Source: Prevotella scopos JCM 17725 (GTDB taxonomy: Bacteria; Bacteroidota; Bacteroidia; Bacteroidales; Bacteroidaceae). From it: a DNA stretch of 64,000 nucleotides. The position numbers and the translations under genes are program-made. This document shows positions 28,248 to 36,681 of the stretch, piece by piece (positions within the stretch are counted from its first letter, which is position 1; every line of letters starts with the position of its first letter). The notes beneath the pieces are model-generated. The model was not told the DNA's origin. It searched no databases and saw only the letters and a program-made list of their open reading frames with translations. The stretch is from the NCBI RefSeq assembly GCF_018127785.1, contig NZ_CP072390.1, forward strand, positions 124,001-188,000, read 5' to 3'.

Positions 28248-29138
28248 ATGGCAGAAAAGAAACTTAGTTTTGCTATTTTTGGCAATACTTCCAAAGCTTT
28301 TAACACGCCTCAGATTGTTGAAATTTTAGACTATCTGAAAGCGCGTGAGGCTGATATATATATCGAGCAGAATTTCTATCATGTTCTACTAAAAGAACTG
28401 AAAAAGGATTTCTCAATAGCAGGACTATTTGAAGGAGGAAACTTTGACGTTGATTATGTTATCTCCTTAGGCGGCGATGGTACCTTTTTACGGGCTGCAG
28501 GTAGGGTTGGTGCGAAGCAAATACCAATCATTGGCGTGAACATGGGGCGATTAGGCTTCCTTGCCAATGTAACTCTAGAAGCGGTTAGGGACGTGCTTGA
28601 TAATGTTTATGATGGGAAGTTTGAGATAGAGGAACGCGCTGTTATTCAGCTTGAAGCTGATGGAGTGACCCTCGAAAATTGTCCTTTTGCCTTGAATGAT
28701 ATTGCTATTTTGAAACGCGATAATGCGGCAATGATATCGATAAAGACAAGTGTCAATGGCAAATACTTAGTAACTTATTTGGCTGATGGACTCGTTATCA
28801 GTACGCCAACAGGTTCAACAGCTTACTCTCTGTCTGTTGGTGGTCCGATAATCGTACCACAATCGGGTATTTTAAGTATGACACCTGTAGCACCACATAG
28901 TCTGAATATTCGTCCGATTGTTATAAGTGATGAGGCTGAGATAAAGCTGGAAGTACAGAGCAGAAGTCACAATTTTCTGGCAGCCGTCGATGGGCGGTCA
29001 GAGAAACTATCTGAGGGAGTAACGTTGAAAATAACGAAAGCGCGACACACAGTGCATATAGTGCGGGTTGAGGGACAGCAATTCTTCTCAACATTGCGGG
29101 AGAAACTGATGTGGGGCGTTGATACGCGACAAATTTAG
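28248..29138 (+). CDS. nadK: NAD kinase
   Basis: This 296-residue enzyme phosphorylates NAD to NADP. It has the family signature SLGGDGTFLRAAGRV with the catalytic Asp of GGDGT, the NDIAILKRDNAAMI (NE/D) segment, and TPTGSTAYSLSVGGPI. Length is normal. It is followed by a terminator and then the ABC exporter. Confidence 0.95.
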   Translation: MAEKKLSFAIFGNTSKAFNTPQIVEILDYLKAREADIYIEQNFYHVLLKELKKDFSIAGLFEGGNFDVDYVISLGGDGTFLRAAGRVGAKQIPIIGVNMGRLGFLANVTLEAVRDVLDNVYDGKFEIEERAVIQLEADGVTLENCPFALNDIAILKRDNAAMISIKTSVNGKYLVTYLADGLVISTPTGSTAYSLSVGGPIIVPQSGILSMTPVAPHSLNIRPIVISDEAEIKLEVQSRSHNFLAAVDGRSEKLSEGVTLKITKARHTVHIVRVEGQQFFSTLREKLMWGVDTRQI

Positions 29139-29163
29139 GTGGCTGATTGCTTGAAGTATAAGG

Positions 29164-29209
29164 TCTAGGGACCTAGGATCCCAAGGTCTCCTAGGCCCCC
29201 TAGATTTTT
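29164..29209 (+). terminator. Terminator after NAD kinase
   Basis: TCTAGGGACCTAGG (29164-29177) pairs with the CCTAGG..CCTAGA arm at 29190-29204, followed by five T. Confidence 0.65.
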
Positions 29210-29239
29210 ACCCCCCAATAAAAACAAAAATAAAAGAAA

Positions 29240-30922
29240 GTGATGATAACTAAGATAAAGAAACTCTTCCAAATCCCTGAAACGCATTACACAAGCAAGG
29301 AAATCTTTCGTTGGTTGTGGAATGCTTGGCGAGGAAATCGCAAGCAAGCTGGACTGAATGCTTTGATAGGTATTCTCAGTGTCATCGTTTCTTTGGCTAC
29401 AGTATGGGCAGTCCAACATGCTATTGATGTGGCTTCTCATGTGAGGGAGGGTAGCATTTATACTGCTGTCAGCATCATGGGAGCGTTGATTCTTTGTGAC
29501 TTTGCCTTGAGTATTGCAGCTATATGGGTGAAAAACTTATTGGGTATCAAGGCACAGAATCGTATGCAACAGCGTATGCTCGATCGTATTCTACGTTCAG
29601 AATGGCATGGTAAGGAGCGGCATCACAGTGGTGACGTGTTAAACCGATTGGAGATTGACGTTGCTAATGTGGTCAGTTTCTTGACAGAGACGATACCAAG
29701 TTCCGTCTCAACATTGGCAATGTTTCTTGGTGCTTTCTTCTATCTGATGTCGATGGATTGGCGACTTGCCATCATCATTGTCGTTATGATTCCTCTGTTT
29801 GTCTTAATCAGTAAGGTTTATGTACGACAGATGCGACGCTTGACACGTGAGGTCCGCGACTCCGACTCGAAGGTTCAGAGTGTGCTGCAAGAAACGATTC
29901 AGCACCGCATGCTCATCAAAACGCTTGAAAGTGACGAGATGATAGTGGGGAAGTTAGAGGGAACCCAACACGAATTACGCCGTAAGGTGGTGCGTAGAAC
30001 AAAGTTCTCTGTCTTCTCCAACCTCGTTTTGAACTTTGGATTTGCTTTTGGTTATCTTGTTGCTTTTACATGGGCAGCCCTCCGCATGTCGGCTCATTCG
30101 CTGACCTTCGGTGGTATGACGGCCTTCTTACAGTTGGTAAATAAGATTCAGAACCCTGCTCGTCAATTAACGAAATTAGTACCTGCTTTCGTCTCAGTGT
30201 TCACTGCGGCCGAACGATTAATGGAGTTAGAGGAAAACCCTTTGGAGGAACAAGGCGACCCAATAGAACTTGCTGGTCCTTGTGGTATTCGTCTGAACCA
30301 TGTTGATTATCGTTATGATGATGCCGAACGAGAAATCTTAAAGGACCTCGATTTCGACTTCTATCCAGGCTCTTGTACGGCTATTCTTGGCGAGACAGGT
30401 GCTGGAAAGACAACACTTGTACGTTTATTGCTTGCCTTGATAAAACCGAATAAGGGTTCTGTGCAGATTTACAACACAAAAGAATGTAAAGAACTGACAC
30501 CGCTGATGCGTACTAATTTCGTCTATGTCCCACAAGGCAACACGCTTCTGAGCGGTACAATTCGTGAAAATCTACTTCTCGGTAAGGTCGATGCAACGGA
30601 AGAGGAGATGATTGCTGCCTTAAAGAAGAGTTGTGCCGACTTTGTTTTCCATCTACCGCTAGGACTTGAAACGCTTTGTTCAGAGCAGGGTGGTGGACTT
30701 AGCGAGGGGCAGGCACAACGTATTGCGATAGCCCGTTCACTGCTGCGTGACCGTAGTATCATGATATTTGATGAGGCTACATCGGCTCTTGACCCGCAGA
30801 CCGAGCGTGACCTCTTGAAGAATATACTCTTCAATCACGATAAAACAGTGATTTTCATAACGCATCGTCCTGCTGTTGTTGACTATTGCGACCAGACCTT
30901 GACCATAGAAAAAATACAATGA
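29240..30922 (+). CDS. ABC transporter, fused permease and ATPase (exporter type)
   Basis: This 560-residue half-transporter has six predicted membrane helices in about residues 35-320, then the nucleotide-binding domain with Walker A GETGAGKTT (about 384-392), Q-loop in FVYVPQGN, signature LSEGQ (about 487), Walker B IMIFDEATSALD and H-loop ITHRPA. It would act as a homodimer exporting a lipid, peptide or drug. Substrate unknown; no partner gene adjacent. Confidence 0.92.
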   Translation: MMITKIKKLFQIPETHYTSKEIFRWLWNAWRGNRKQAGLNALIGILSVIVSLATVWAVQHAIDVASHVREGSIYTAVSIMGALILCDFALSIAAIWVKNLLGIKAQNRMQQRMLDRILRSEWHGKERHHSGDVLNRLEIDVANVVSFLTETIPSSVSTLAMFLGAFFYLMSMDWRLAIIIVVMIPLFVLISKVYVRQMRRLTREVRDSDSKVQSVLQETIQHRMLIKTLESDEMIVGKLEGTQHELRRKVVRRTKFSVFSNLVLNFGFAFGYLVAFTWAALRMSAHSLTFGGMTAFLQLVNKIQNPARQLTKLVPAFVSVFTAAERLMELEENPLEEQGDPIELAGPCGIRLNHVDYRYDDAEREILKDLDFDFYPGSCTAILGETGAGKTTLVRLLLALIKPNKGSVQIYNTKECKELTPLMRTNFVYVPQGNTLLSGTIRENLLLGKVDATEEEMIAALKKSCADFVFHLPLGLETLCSEQGGGLSEGQAQRIAIARSLLRDRSIMIFDEATSALDPQTERDLLKNILFNHDKTVIFITHRPAVVDYCDQTLTIEKIQ

Positions 30923-30950
30923 TGTATTTGCGTTATTCAAAATAAGGTCG

Positions 30951-30958
30951 TATATTTG
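30951..30958 (+). promoter_or_regulatory. -7 element TATATTTG for thioredoxin-fusion gene
   Basis: TAnnTTTG match 92 bp before the ATG at 31051. Confidence 0.5.
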
Positions 30959-31050
30959 CAACATAACTGAAAACTGAAAGGAGCCCCAAAAACTGCAAAA
31001 ACCAATTTTATTGGTGGATGATAAACTAAGATAATAGAATACAATAAGAT

Positions 31051-31980
31051 ATGAAAAGAATTCTTTTAGCAGCTGCTTGTGCACTTTTTATGTCGGCACC
31101 AGTGACTTTTGCACAAACAACAAACGTTGAACAGACGAAAGATTTAGATGCGAAGTATGCTACAAATATGCTCAAACCTGGCACACGTGCGCCTGAGTTT
31201 AAGTTGAAGACATACGATGGTAGAGAAATACGTCTAAGCCAGTATCGTGGTAGCTATGTTGTGTTAGACTTCTGGGCAAGTTGGTGCCCTGATTGTCGTC
31301 GTGATATTCCTGCAATGAAAGCCCTTTACGAGCAGTTCCGTGACTATGGAGTACAATTTATAGGCATCTCTTTCGATACCGATCGAGAGGTTTGGGCACA
31401 GACTTATTGGGGTAAGTATCAGATGCACTGGACACAGGTGAGCGAACTAAAGAAGTTCAGAAAGAATACTGTTATCGACAAGTTGTATAAGATTGATTGG
31501 ATCCCTTCAATGTATCTTGTTGACCCAGATGGCAAAATTGTCATGGGAACAGTGGAGATTGATAAGCTGAAAGCTAAATTAGAATCACTTCCGCTTGCTC
31601 CAGAGGTAAGCAAGACAGAGGTGCTCCCAACCTTTGAAGGTGGTCAGGAAGCTATTAATAACTATTTTGCACAGAGTCAGCGTCGCAGTATTCAGTCATT
31701 CCGTTCAAAGGTACAGGCAGAGATGACCGTTGTTTTCAATGTTGAGATGGATGGCACTGTTACTGGTGCTCGTGTCGTTGACGTAAAGAATGTGAAGGGT
31801 ACAAGTAAGCACTTTATGAAGATGGATGCTGAGAAACAGAAGCGTGTGTTGAACAACTGCGTTGAATATTACAAAGAGCAGGCAGTTCGTCTTACGAATA
31901 ATATGCCTAAGTGGAATCCTGCTATGCAGAATGGTCGCCCTGTAAAGAGTAAGACAACAGTGAATATTGTTTTCCAGTAA
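31051..31980 (+). CDS. Exported TlpA-like thioredoxin fused to a TonB C-terminal-like domain
   Basis: This 309-residue protein has a signal peptide to about Ala21. Residues about 42-185 form an AhpC/TlpA-type thioredoxin domain with active site WCPDC (78-82) and the cis-Pro segment WIPSMYLVD. Residues about 195-309 resemble a TonB C-terminal domain: LPTFEGGQEAINNYF, AEMTVVFNVEMDGTVTGARVVDV and a closing MPKWNPAMQNGRPVKSKTTVNIVF. There is no membrane anchor as in true TonB, so energy transduction is unlikely; the second domain may bind a partner in the periplasm. Thiol oxidoreductase role in the periplasm is inferred. Confidence 0.85.
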   Translation: MKRILLAAACALFMSAPVTFAQTTNVEQTKDLDAKYATNMLKPGTRAPEFKLKTYDGREIRLSQYRGSYVVLDFWASWCPDCRRDIPAMKALYEQFRDYGVQFIGISFDTDREVWAQTYWGKYQMHWTQVSELKKFRKNTVIDKLYKIDWIPSMYLVDPDGKIVMGTVEIDKLKAKLESLPLAPEVSKTEVLPTFEGGQEAINNYFAQSQRRSIQSFRSKVQAEMTVVFNVEMDGTVTGARVVDVKNVKGTSKHFMKMDAEKQKRVLNNCVEYYKEQAVRLTNNMPKWNPAMQNGRPVKSKTTVNIVFQ

Positions 31981-32020
31981 TAGACGGATTGGACAACAAT
32001 TAAGTTCTAAATAAGATGTA

Positions 32021-32056
32021 CAAGGCTGTCCTAACGAGGGCAGCCTTGTGTTTTTT
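32021..32056 (+). terminator. Terminator after thioredoxin fusion
   Basis: CAAGGCTGTCC and GGGCAGCCTTG (32021-32048) pair around a short loop, followed by a T-rich run. Confidence 0.75.
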
Positions 32057-32231
32057 ATCCCTTGAAAAACGCTCTTTTTGAACCCACTTCAGCTTTATCA
32101 TCTATCGTGTTAGTACTCCGCACCATTGGTGCTTACCCTCCGCACGCTATGTGCTAAGCACTAATACGTATAGAAAAGATGGGTAAGACGAACTTTTGTT
32201 GGCAATGTTTGGAAACAAGAATATTAATGCT

Positions 32232-32239
32232 TACTTTTG
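32232..32239 (+). promoter_or_regulatory. -7 element TACTTTTG for lipoprotein gene
   Basis: TAnnTTTG match 116 bp before the ATG at 32356. Confidence 0.4.
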
Positions 32240-32355
32240 TGAAAGGTATATAAGGAAAGGTAATGGTCGATAGTCGCATTGTTTTACTGTGTCTTGCATT
32301 TCGATATAGTTAGTAGAAGCGCTTGATAATGGTTGAATTTTTTATTTTTAGAGGG

Positions 32356-32853
32356 ATGAATAAGTTATTATGGTTGTGTGGAATAATTGCCTTCGCAGTC
32401 GTCAGTTGTACAGAAGGTAATCGAGGTAGTATCAAGAAAAAGGATACACTCAGTGCGTATGACTCCGTTCTTATTGAACGTGATCCCGGCTTTAGTTTAC
32501 ATCTTACGGAGGTTTATTGGATGTTATATAAGGATGGTATTGTAACGAAATGTACGCGATCAATATTTGCATCTGACGATGGTAAAGACACAATCAGAAC
32601 AGTTCGGTTTAGTGATGATAGTGCTCATCGTGTACAAGAACTTGTTGATGATATATATGTCAAGGGTACTGCAAAGGACATTGTGGCTGTAGTAGATAAC
32701 AACCATTGCAGTGATTTGGGTGGACTCTACATTTATTTCTATTATCCCGGAAAGACAGTTCAATATCAATATGATTGGGGGCGAACTGGAGTAAAATACT
32801 CCTCCGAGTTCGATGAACTTATGGATCTATTAAAAGTGTATGATGCTGAATAG
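32356..32853 (+). CDS. Hypothetical lipoprotein
   Basis: This protein has 165 residues from the ATG at 32356, preceded by GAGGG and giving a compact lipoprotein signal (MNKLLWLCGIIAFAVVSC). The mature part is a small beta-rich domain with no family I recognise (DPGFSLHLTEVYWMLYKDG ... DNNHCSDLGGLYIYFYYPGKTVQYQYDWGRTG). Monocistronic, with a terminator just downstream. Confidence 0.6.
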   Translation: MNKLLWLCGIIAFAVVSCTEGNRGSIKKKDTLSAYDSVLIERDPGFSLHLTEVYWMLYKDGIVTKCTRSIFASDDGKDTIRTVRFSDDSAHRVQELVDDIYVKGTAKDIVAVVDNNHCSDLGGLYIYFYYPGKTVQYQYDWGRTGVKYSSEFDELMDLLKVYDAE

Positions 32854-32872
32854 GGAGAAAGACGTATAAAAG

Positions 32873-32903
32873 CAGCGAGAAGAGCGTTCGTACTGTCTCG
32901 CTG
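32873..32903 (+). terminator. Hairpin CAGCGAGA/TCTCGCTG
   Basis: Perfect 8-bp stem with a 15-nt loop, 20 bp after the lipoprotein stop. Confidence 0.6.
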
Positions 32904-33374
32904 TTGTGTCAATAGATGAGTTATCCGACTTCTCATTTGGCATGGTCATTCTACTTTATTACTTCTGTCTTTCGTTGCTCCCTAAACAGCTTGAAATGTT
33001 CATGGAAATTGAGGACTCTGCCAATGTGCTGAGTCTGTATTCGATATGATTTCTTTTTATCTAAAACAAAAGTTGCTGTCACTGCTGTCATTCAAAGTCA
33101 TCATATAACTGTTTAGTTTACAGTAGGGTTACACGAAGTGTTAAATGTGACAGCAAACACAAATAAAACTTATTCTTGTATAAATTGAATAAGTATCTAC
33201 TATTAGAGAGGCTTTATCATTACATGGCTCTGGAGAACCTTGTATATCTATTAAAAAACTTTTTTAAGGAGTGAATAAGTTGTATGCAATAATCTTTCAA
33301 AACCTCTTTATGGTCAATAGATTAGGTTAATTTGGATGAAAATAATAGGAGGCAGTGAAAGTTTCTTTGATTTA

Positions 33375-33406
33375 TTTGTAACTATCCAATAAAAAATGTA
33401 CTTTTG
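33375..33406 (+). promoter_or_regulatory. Promoter TTTG-20 bp-TACTTTTG
   Basis: Both elements of the Bacteroidetes promoter are present with a 20-bp spacer (TTTG 33375-33378, TACTTTTG 33399-33406), giving a leader of about 120 nt before 33535. Confidence 0.65.
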
Positions 33407-33534
33407 TGTTCAGTAAGTTAAAACTCTAAAAGGAGGATGAAGAGAGCCTAAAATTATATAGTGTAACGAACTTTTAGATAGTTCTAAAAAGATAAAGACA
33501 ATCTTAATCATTAACTATTAACGATAAAGTAATT

Positions 33535-34983
33535 ATGAGAACTCTGCTATTATGTGTTATTGCGTTGTGCTCTCAGGTGATGAGTATGACTGCTCAGGTG
33601 ACAGGAAGAATAGAGTATCCTCACCGTGCCGACTATGAAGATCAGGTCGTGTTGCCTGTGGATGACAAGGGACTGGTCATTCAGTCGTTTGCTAAGGACA
33701 GCAAAGAGGGTAAGCGTTACTTCAAGACAGAATTTTATTCAACTGCAATGAAGCTGATAAGTACCGATTCAATATTGATTGATAAGGGTATGTATTTCTA
33801 TTCAGATGTGGTTGAGAGTGGTGTGCTTTATACTGTTTTGCGCCAGAAGGATGGTTCGTTTATGATCGTTGCTTTCAATCCTGCAACACATAAAATAACC
33901 ACAACGGATGGTGAATACACCCGTAAAGGGTCGATGAGAAATCTCGTTATTGCGAATGGATCAGTCGTTTTCAGTTCAACACAGAAGAAATTAGACCGCA
34001 TTGGCATCATTGATTTGAAGACGGGTAACTGTCGATTTACTGATATTCACTTCCCAAAAGTGAAGGATAAGAATATCTTTGTGCTTGAAAATACCGTGAT
34101 AGACAATACTATCTATGCGTTGGTAGGAGTAGAGACCGACGTCTATCTGCTTCGTCTGGATATGCAGGGCAATCAGTTAGGAGCAAACAATCTCACTGCT
34201 GATATTGCTGAACGAATCATCTCGGCATCAGTCTCAAAGGCTGGAAATAAGTTCTTTGTTACAGGAACTTACTCTAAGTCGAAGAAAGGTGGGGCGGAAG
34301 GTATTTTCTTCTCAGAGCTGAAAGATGATAGGTTTAATAATATCAAGTTCTATAACTTCTTAAAGTTGAAGAACTTTACGGAGTATATGAGCGACCGTAA
34401 GCAAGCAAAGATTGAACGCAGAAAGGAAAAGGCAGAGAAGGCTGGTAAGGAGTATTCGCTGAGGTATCTGATGGCTTCTCATCGTATTATGACGGATGGT
34501 AAGGATTACTTCTATCTTGGTGAGGCTTACTATCCAGTTTATCGGACAACCTGGATTGGTAATACAATGATTACAACCTTCGCAGGTTATAACTATACAC
34601 ACGCTGTTCTTGCAAAGTTTGATGTTGCAGGTAATCTGCTTTGGGACGAATGCTTCCCTATGGAGCCACGCCTCATGCCGATGTATGTAAAGCATTTTGT
34701 TTCTGCAAGTATGAAGGGGAATAATGTGAATCTTCTCTTTACTGATAAGAACAGACTGGTATCAAAGCTCTTTAGAAATGCTGATGGAAATGTGATTCAA
34801 GACCGTACGTCGGAGATTATAGAAACGGATAACGAAGACGAAGATGTTAAGAAGATGCGTTACTCTAACTCTCAGCACTGGTATGGAGATAACTTCCTCG
34901 TCTATGGAACGCAGGTGGTGAAGAATACTAAGACTGGTGAACGCCGTAAAGTGTTTGCTGTTACAAAGTACACTATAAAATAA
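33535..34983 (+). CDS. Secreted protein of unknown function, possible beta-propeller
   Basis: This 482-residue protein has a signal peptide (MRTLLLCVIALCSQVMSMTAQ). The mature region shows repeated beta-strand blocks (VLRQKDGSFMIVAFNPATHKI, RIGIIDLKTGNCRF, VYLLRLDMQGNQL, HAVLAKFDVAGNLLWDECF), the rhythm of a beta-propeller. A charged helical insert (SDRKQAKIERRKEKAEKAGKEY) lies near 285-310. No catalytic motif seen. It is followed after 7 bp by a predicted outer-membrane beta-barrel gene, so the two probably work together. Confidence 0.6.
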   Translation: MRTLLLCVIALCSQVMSMTAQVTGRIEYPHRADYEDQVVLPVDDKGLVIQSFAKDSKEGKRYFKTEFYSTAMKLISTDSILIDKGMYFYSDVVESGVLYTVLRQKDGSFMIVAFNPATHKITTTDGEYTRKGSMRNLVIANGSVVFSSTQKKLDRIGIIDLKTGNCRFTDIHFPKVKDKNIFVLENTVIDNTIYALVGVETDVYLLRLDMQGNQLGANNLTADIAERIISASVSKAGNKFFVTGTYSKSKKGGAEGIFFSELKDDRFNNIKFYNFLKLKNFTEYMSDRKQAKIERRKEKAEKAGKEYSLRYLMASHRIMTDGKDYFYLGEAYYPVYRTTWIGNTMITTFAGYNYTHAVLAKFDVAGNLLWDECFPMEPRLMPMYVKHFVSASMKGNNVNLLFTDKNRLVSKLFRNADGNVIQDRTSEIIETDNEDEDVKKMRYSNSQHWYGDNFLVYGTQVVKNTKTGERRKVFAVTKYTIK

Positions 34984-34990
34984 TTGAGCT

Positions 34991-35524
34991 ATGAAGATGA
35001 TGAGATATATTGATAAATTCCGTCTCTATCAATGGCTTTTACTGCTTGGTTGTCTGCTTTGTGTTCCGCATAGCGCACAGGCACAGGCGTGGGACGGAGA
35101 AGGAGATATTAAAGTTTATGCTGGTTATGCCAATGTTGGAGGGAGGTCTGGTATAGAGTTGGGCAGCGATTATGCGCTTAGCGACTTTGTCTCAGTAGGC
35201 GGACAGCTAACTTATGTCAACGTGAAGGACTATGACGAGGGACGTGATAGAGCCTTTATGGGGTATGATTTCAGCTTGACGGGTAACTATCATTGGGCTG
35301 AAGTACTGAAACTACCATCCGTACTGGATATTTATAGTGGTGTTTCCGTCGGCTTGCGAACAGCTGGTTTGCAGGCAGGTGTGCGCTATAACTTTAGTGA
35401 GACATTCGGACTTTATGGGCAGGTGCGGCAGAATCTCGTCAAGACTTTTGGCGATGATGTGGAACATGGACGCGTCTATCAAGGCAAAACAGCTCTCTCT
35501 GTGGGTCTGACTGTTACGTTTTAA
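34991..35524 (+). CDS. Small outer-membrane beta-barrel protein
   Basis: This 177-residue protein has a signal peptide ending SAQAQA and then alternating amphipathic strands (DIKVYAGYANVG, SVGGQLTYVNV, YDFSLTGNYHW, AGVRYNFSETFGLYGQVRQNL) closing with the C-terminal aromatic of ALSVGLTVTF, as expected for an outer-membrane barrel of about eight strands. Second gene of a two-gene unit with the predicted propeller. Function unknown. Confidence 0.65.
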   Translation: MKMMRYIDKFRLYQWLLLLGCLLCVPHSAQAQAWDGEGDIKVYAGYANVGGRSGIELGSDYALSDFVSVGGQLTYVNVKDYDEGRDRAFMGYDFSLTGNYHWAEVLKLPSVLDIYSGVSVGLRTAGLQAGVRYNFSETFGLYGQVRQNLVKTFGDDVEHGRVYQGKTALSVGLTVTF

Positions 35525-35592
35525 AGCTATTTATCCACTACTGTTTTGTGATGTTTGAATGTCAGAGTGGTGAAGTACGTGTGTAAATAAAC

Positions 35593-35627
35593 AATAAAGG
35601 CTATCGGAAACTCCGATAGCCTTTATT
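35593..35627. terminator. Bidirectional terminator, perfect 16-bp stem
   Basis: AATAAAGGCTATCGGA / TCCGATAGCCTTTATT around a 3-nt loop between convergent genes. Confidence 0.85.
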
Positions 35628-35644
35628 GGATGATAATAGTCTTT

Positions 35645-35827
35645 TTATTGATACTGACGGTGTCTGGCAATAATGTCTTCCGCTGGAATGCTAACAATAT
35701 TACCGTTTTCATCACAATTGATGACAGGCTCATTTTTGGCAGCTTTCTCTTTTAACAAGATTCGTTCTGACTCAATAAACCCTTCTTCAATAGTTTTTAA
35801 ATAGGCTTCTATTTCTTTATTTGACAT
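35645..35827 (-). CDS. 60-residue partner of zeta-like kinase (possible antitoxin)
   Basis: This small acidic protein starts MSNKEIEAYLKTIEEGFIESERILLKEKAAK, a helical segment, and ends with IPAEDIIARHRQYQ. Its first 11 bp overlap the end of the zeta-like gene, so it is translated from the same message, after the kinase. It does not look like epsilon antitoxin by sequence; a regulatory or antitoxin role is inferred from gene arrangement and size only. Confidence 0.6.
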   Translation of the reverse strand: MSNKEIEAYLKTIEEGFIESERILLKEKAAKNEPVINCDENGNIVSIPAEDIIARHRQYQ

Positions 35828-36392
35828 AACTTCTTATCTTTCTAAATTTTACTTCATTACTAATTCTGGTTCTTATACTATTTCCTCCAAAAGCAATACG
35901 CTCTTTAGGCTGTATGCTATTATCATATATTGACCATATATCCACCTTATTCATAAACAAGTTAAATAGGTTTGATATTCCCAATACATATCTTCTGTAT
36001 ATTGTGTCTTTAGGAATGTTGTGTCCACCATTTCTTACTCTTTCAGTTACACGTATGCTTGCAAGCTCTGGTGATGGTAGCCAAAAGAATAAGAGATTGA
36101 CTACGAATCCTCTTTGATGTGCCTTCTCTATGAGTTTAATATAAGAGCGAGTGGCAAGTGTTGTTTCAATAGAAAATGACTCATCTTTGTTTAAGAGGTA
36201 ATCTATTCGTTGAAGCATCAACCTCCCGGCTTCAATGGCTGCACCTTCAGGGTTGAGTGGTGACAATCCTTTTGCTATTTCATCAGCATTGACAAACTCC
36301 TTTACCAAAAGAGTTTTTGGTAATATTGTCATAGAAGCTGTTGTCTTTCCAGCCCCATTACATCCTGCTATGATATATAAATGTTTTACCAT
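35817..36392 (-). CDS. Zeta-toxin-like P-loop kinase
   Basis: This protein has 191 residues from the ATG at 36392. It has Walker A GCNGAGKT (10-17), NADEIA (35-40) with the Asp expected to act as base in zeta kinases, SIETTL (74-79) and the basic lid RVRNGGHNIP. Zeta-type enzymes phosphorylate UDP-N-acetylglucosamine or related compounds; this short chromosomal group may act on another substrate. It is co-transcribed with a 60-residue protein downstream. The -7 promoter element ends only 6 nt before the ATG, so the message may be leaderless; an ATG at 36401 overlaps the promoter and is excluded. Confidence 0.82.
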   Translation of the reverse strand: MVKHLYIIAGCNGAGKTTASMTILPKTLLVKEFVNADEIAKGLSPLNPEGAAIEAGRLMLQRIDYLLNKDESFSIETTLATRSYIKLIEKAHQRGFVVNLLFFWLPSPELASIRVTERVRNGGHNIPKDTIYRRYVLGISNLFNLFMNKVDIWSIYDNSIQPKERIAFGGNSIRTRISNEVKFRKIRSYVK

Positions 36393-36398
36393 TCGATG

Positions 36399-36406
36399 CA
36401 AAGATA
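36399..36406 (-). promoter_or_regulatory. -7 element TATCTTTG (minus) for zeta-like gene
   Basis: Lies 6 nt from the ATG at 36392, suggesting a leaderless or near-leaderless transcript. Confidence 0.5.
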
Positions 36407-36560
36407 ATCTTTTATTATGAATAAAACAAGTGAGTAGCCTTTTTATTAATAGGTCATTTCTTTTTTGTTCTTTTCTTAATTGTACCTAAAATTGATAGTG
36501 TTTGTAATAAGTTCTTGGTATGTTTGAAGGTAATATTTACTCAATAAGGAAGAAAAATAA

Positions 36561-36598
36561 AGGCAATAGCAACCAAATAGAGTTGGTAGCCATTGCCT
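36561..36598 (-). terminator. Terminator of malQ-pulA-susA operon
   Basis: AGGCAAT ... ATTGCCT arms with additional inner pairing (CAACCAA/TTGGTAG), 84 bp after the neopullulanase stop on the minus strand. Confidence 0.6.
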
Positions 36599-36681
36599 AT
36601 ATATACAGTGTATGAAAAGTTTTTGGGCTATTGTCTAATGCGTAATTAATAATTATATAATCCTTCTAACTTACAGAGGAG

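Larger units (their letters stand above)
31981..32355. other. Intergenic region with GCACCATTGGTGC repeat
   Basis: After the terminator, 32107-32166 carries CGTGTTAGTACTCCGC, CACCATTGGTGC and CCGCACGCTATGTGC words, related to sequence inside the 281-bp element (18217-18297) and to 43713-43735. No gene seen. Confidence 0.5.
32854..33534. other. Intergenic region, 680 bp
   Basis: Beyond the hairpin above and the promoter at 33399 it is A/T-rich with no credible gene or repeat. Confidence 0.5.
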
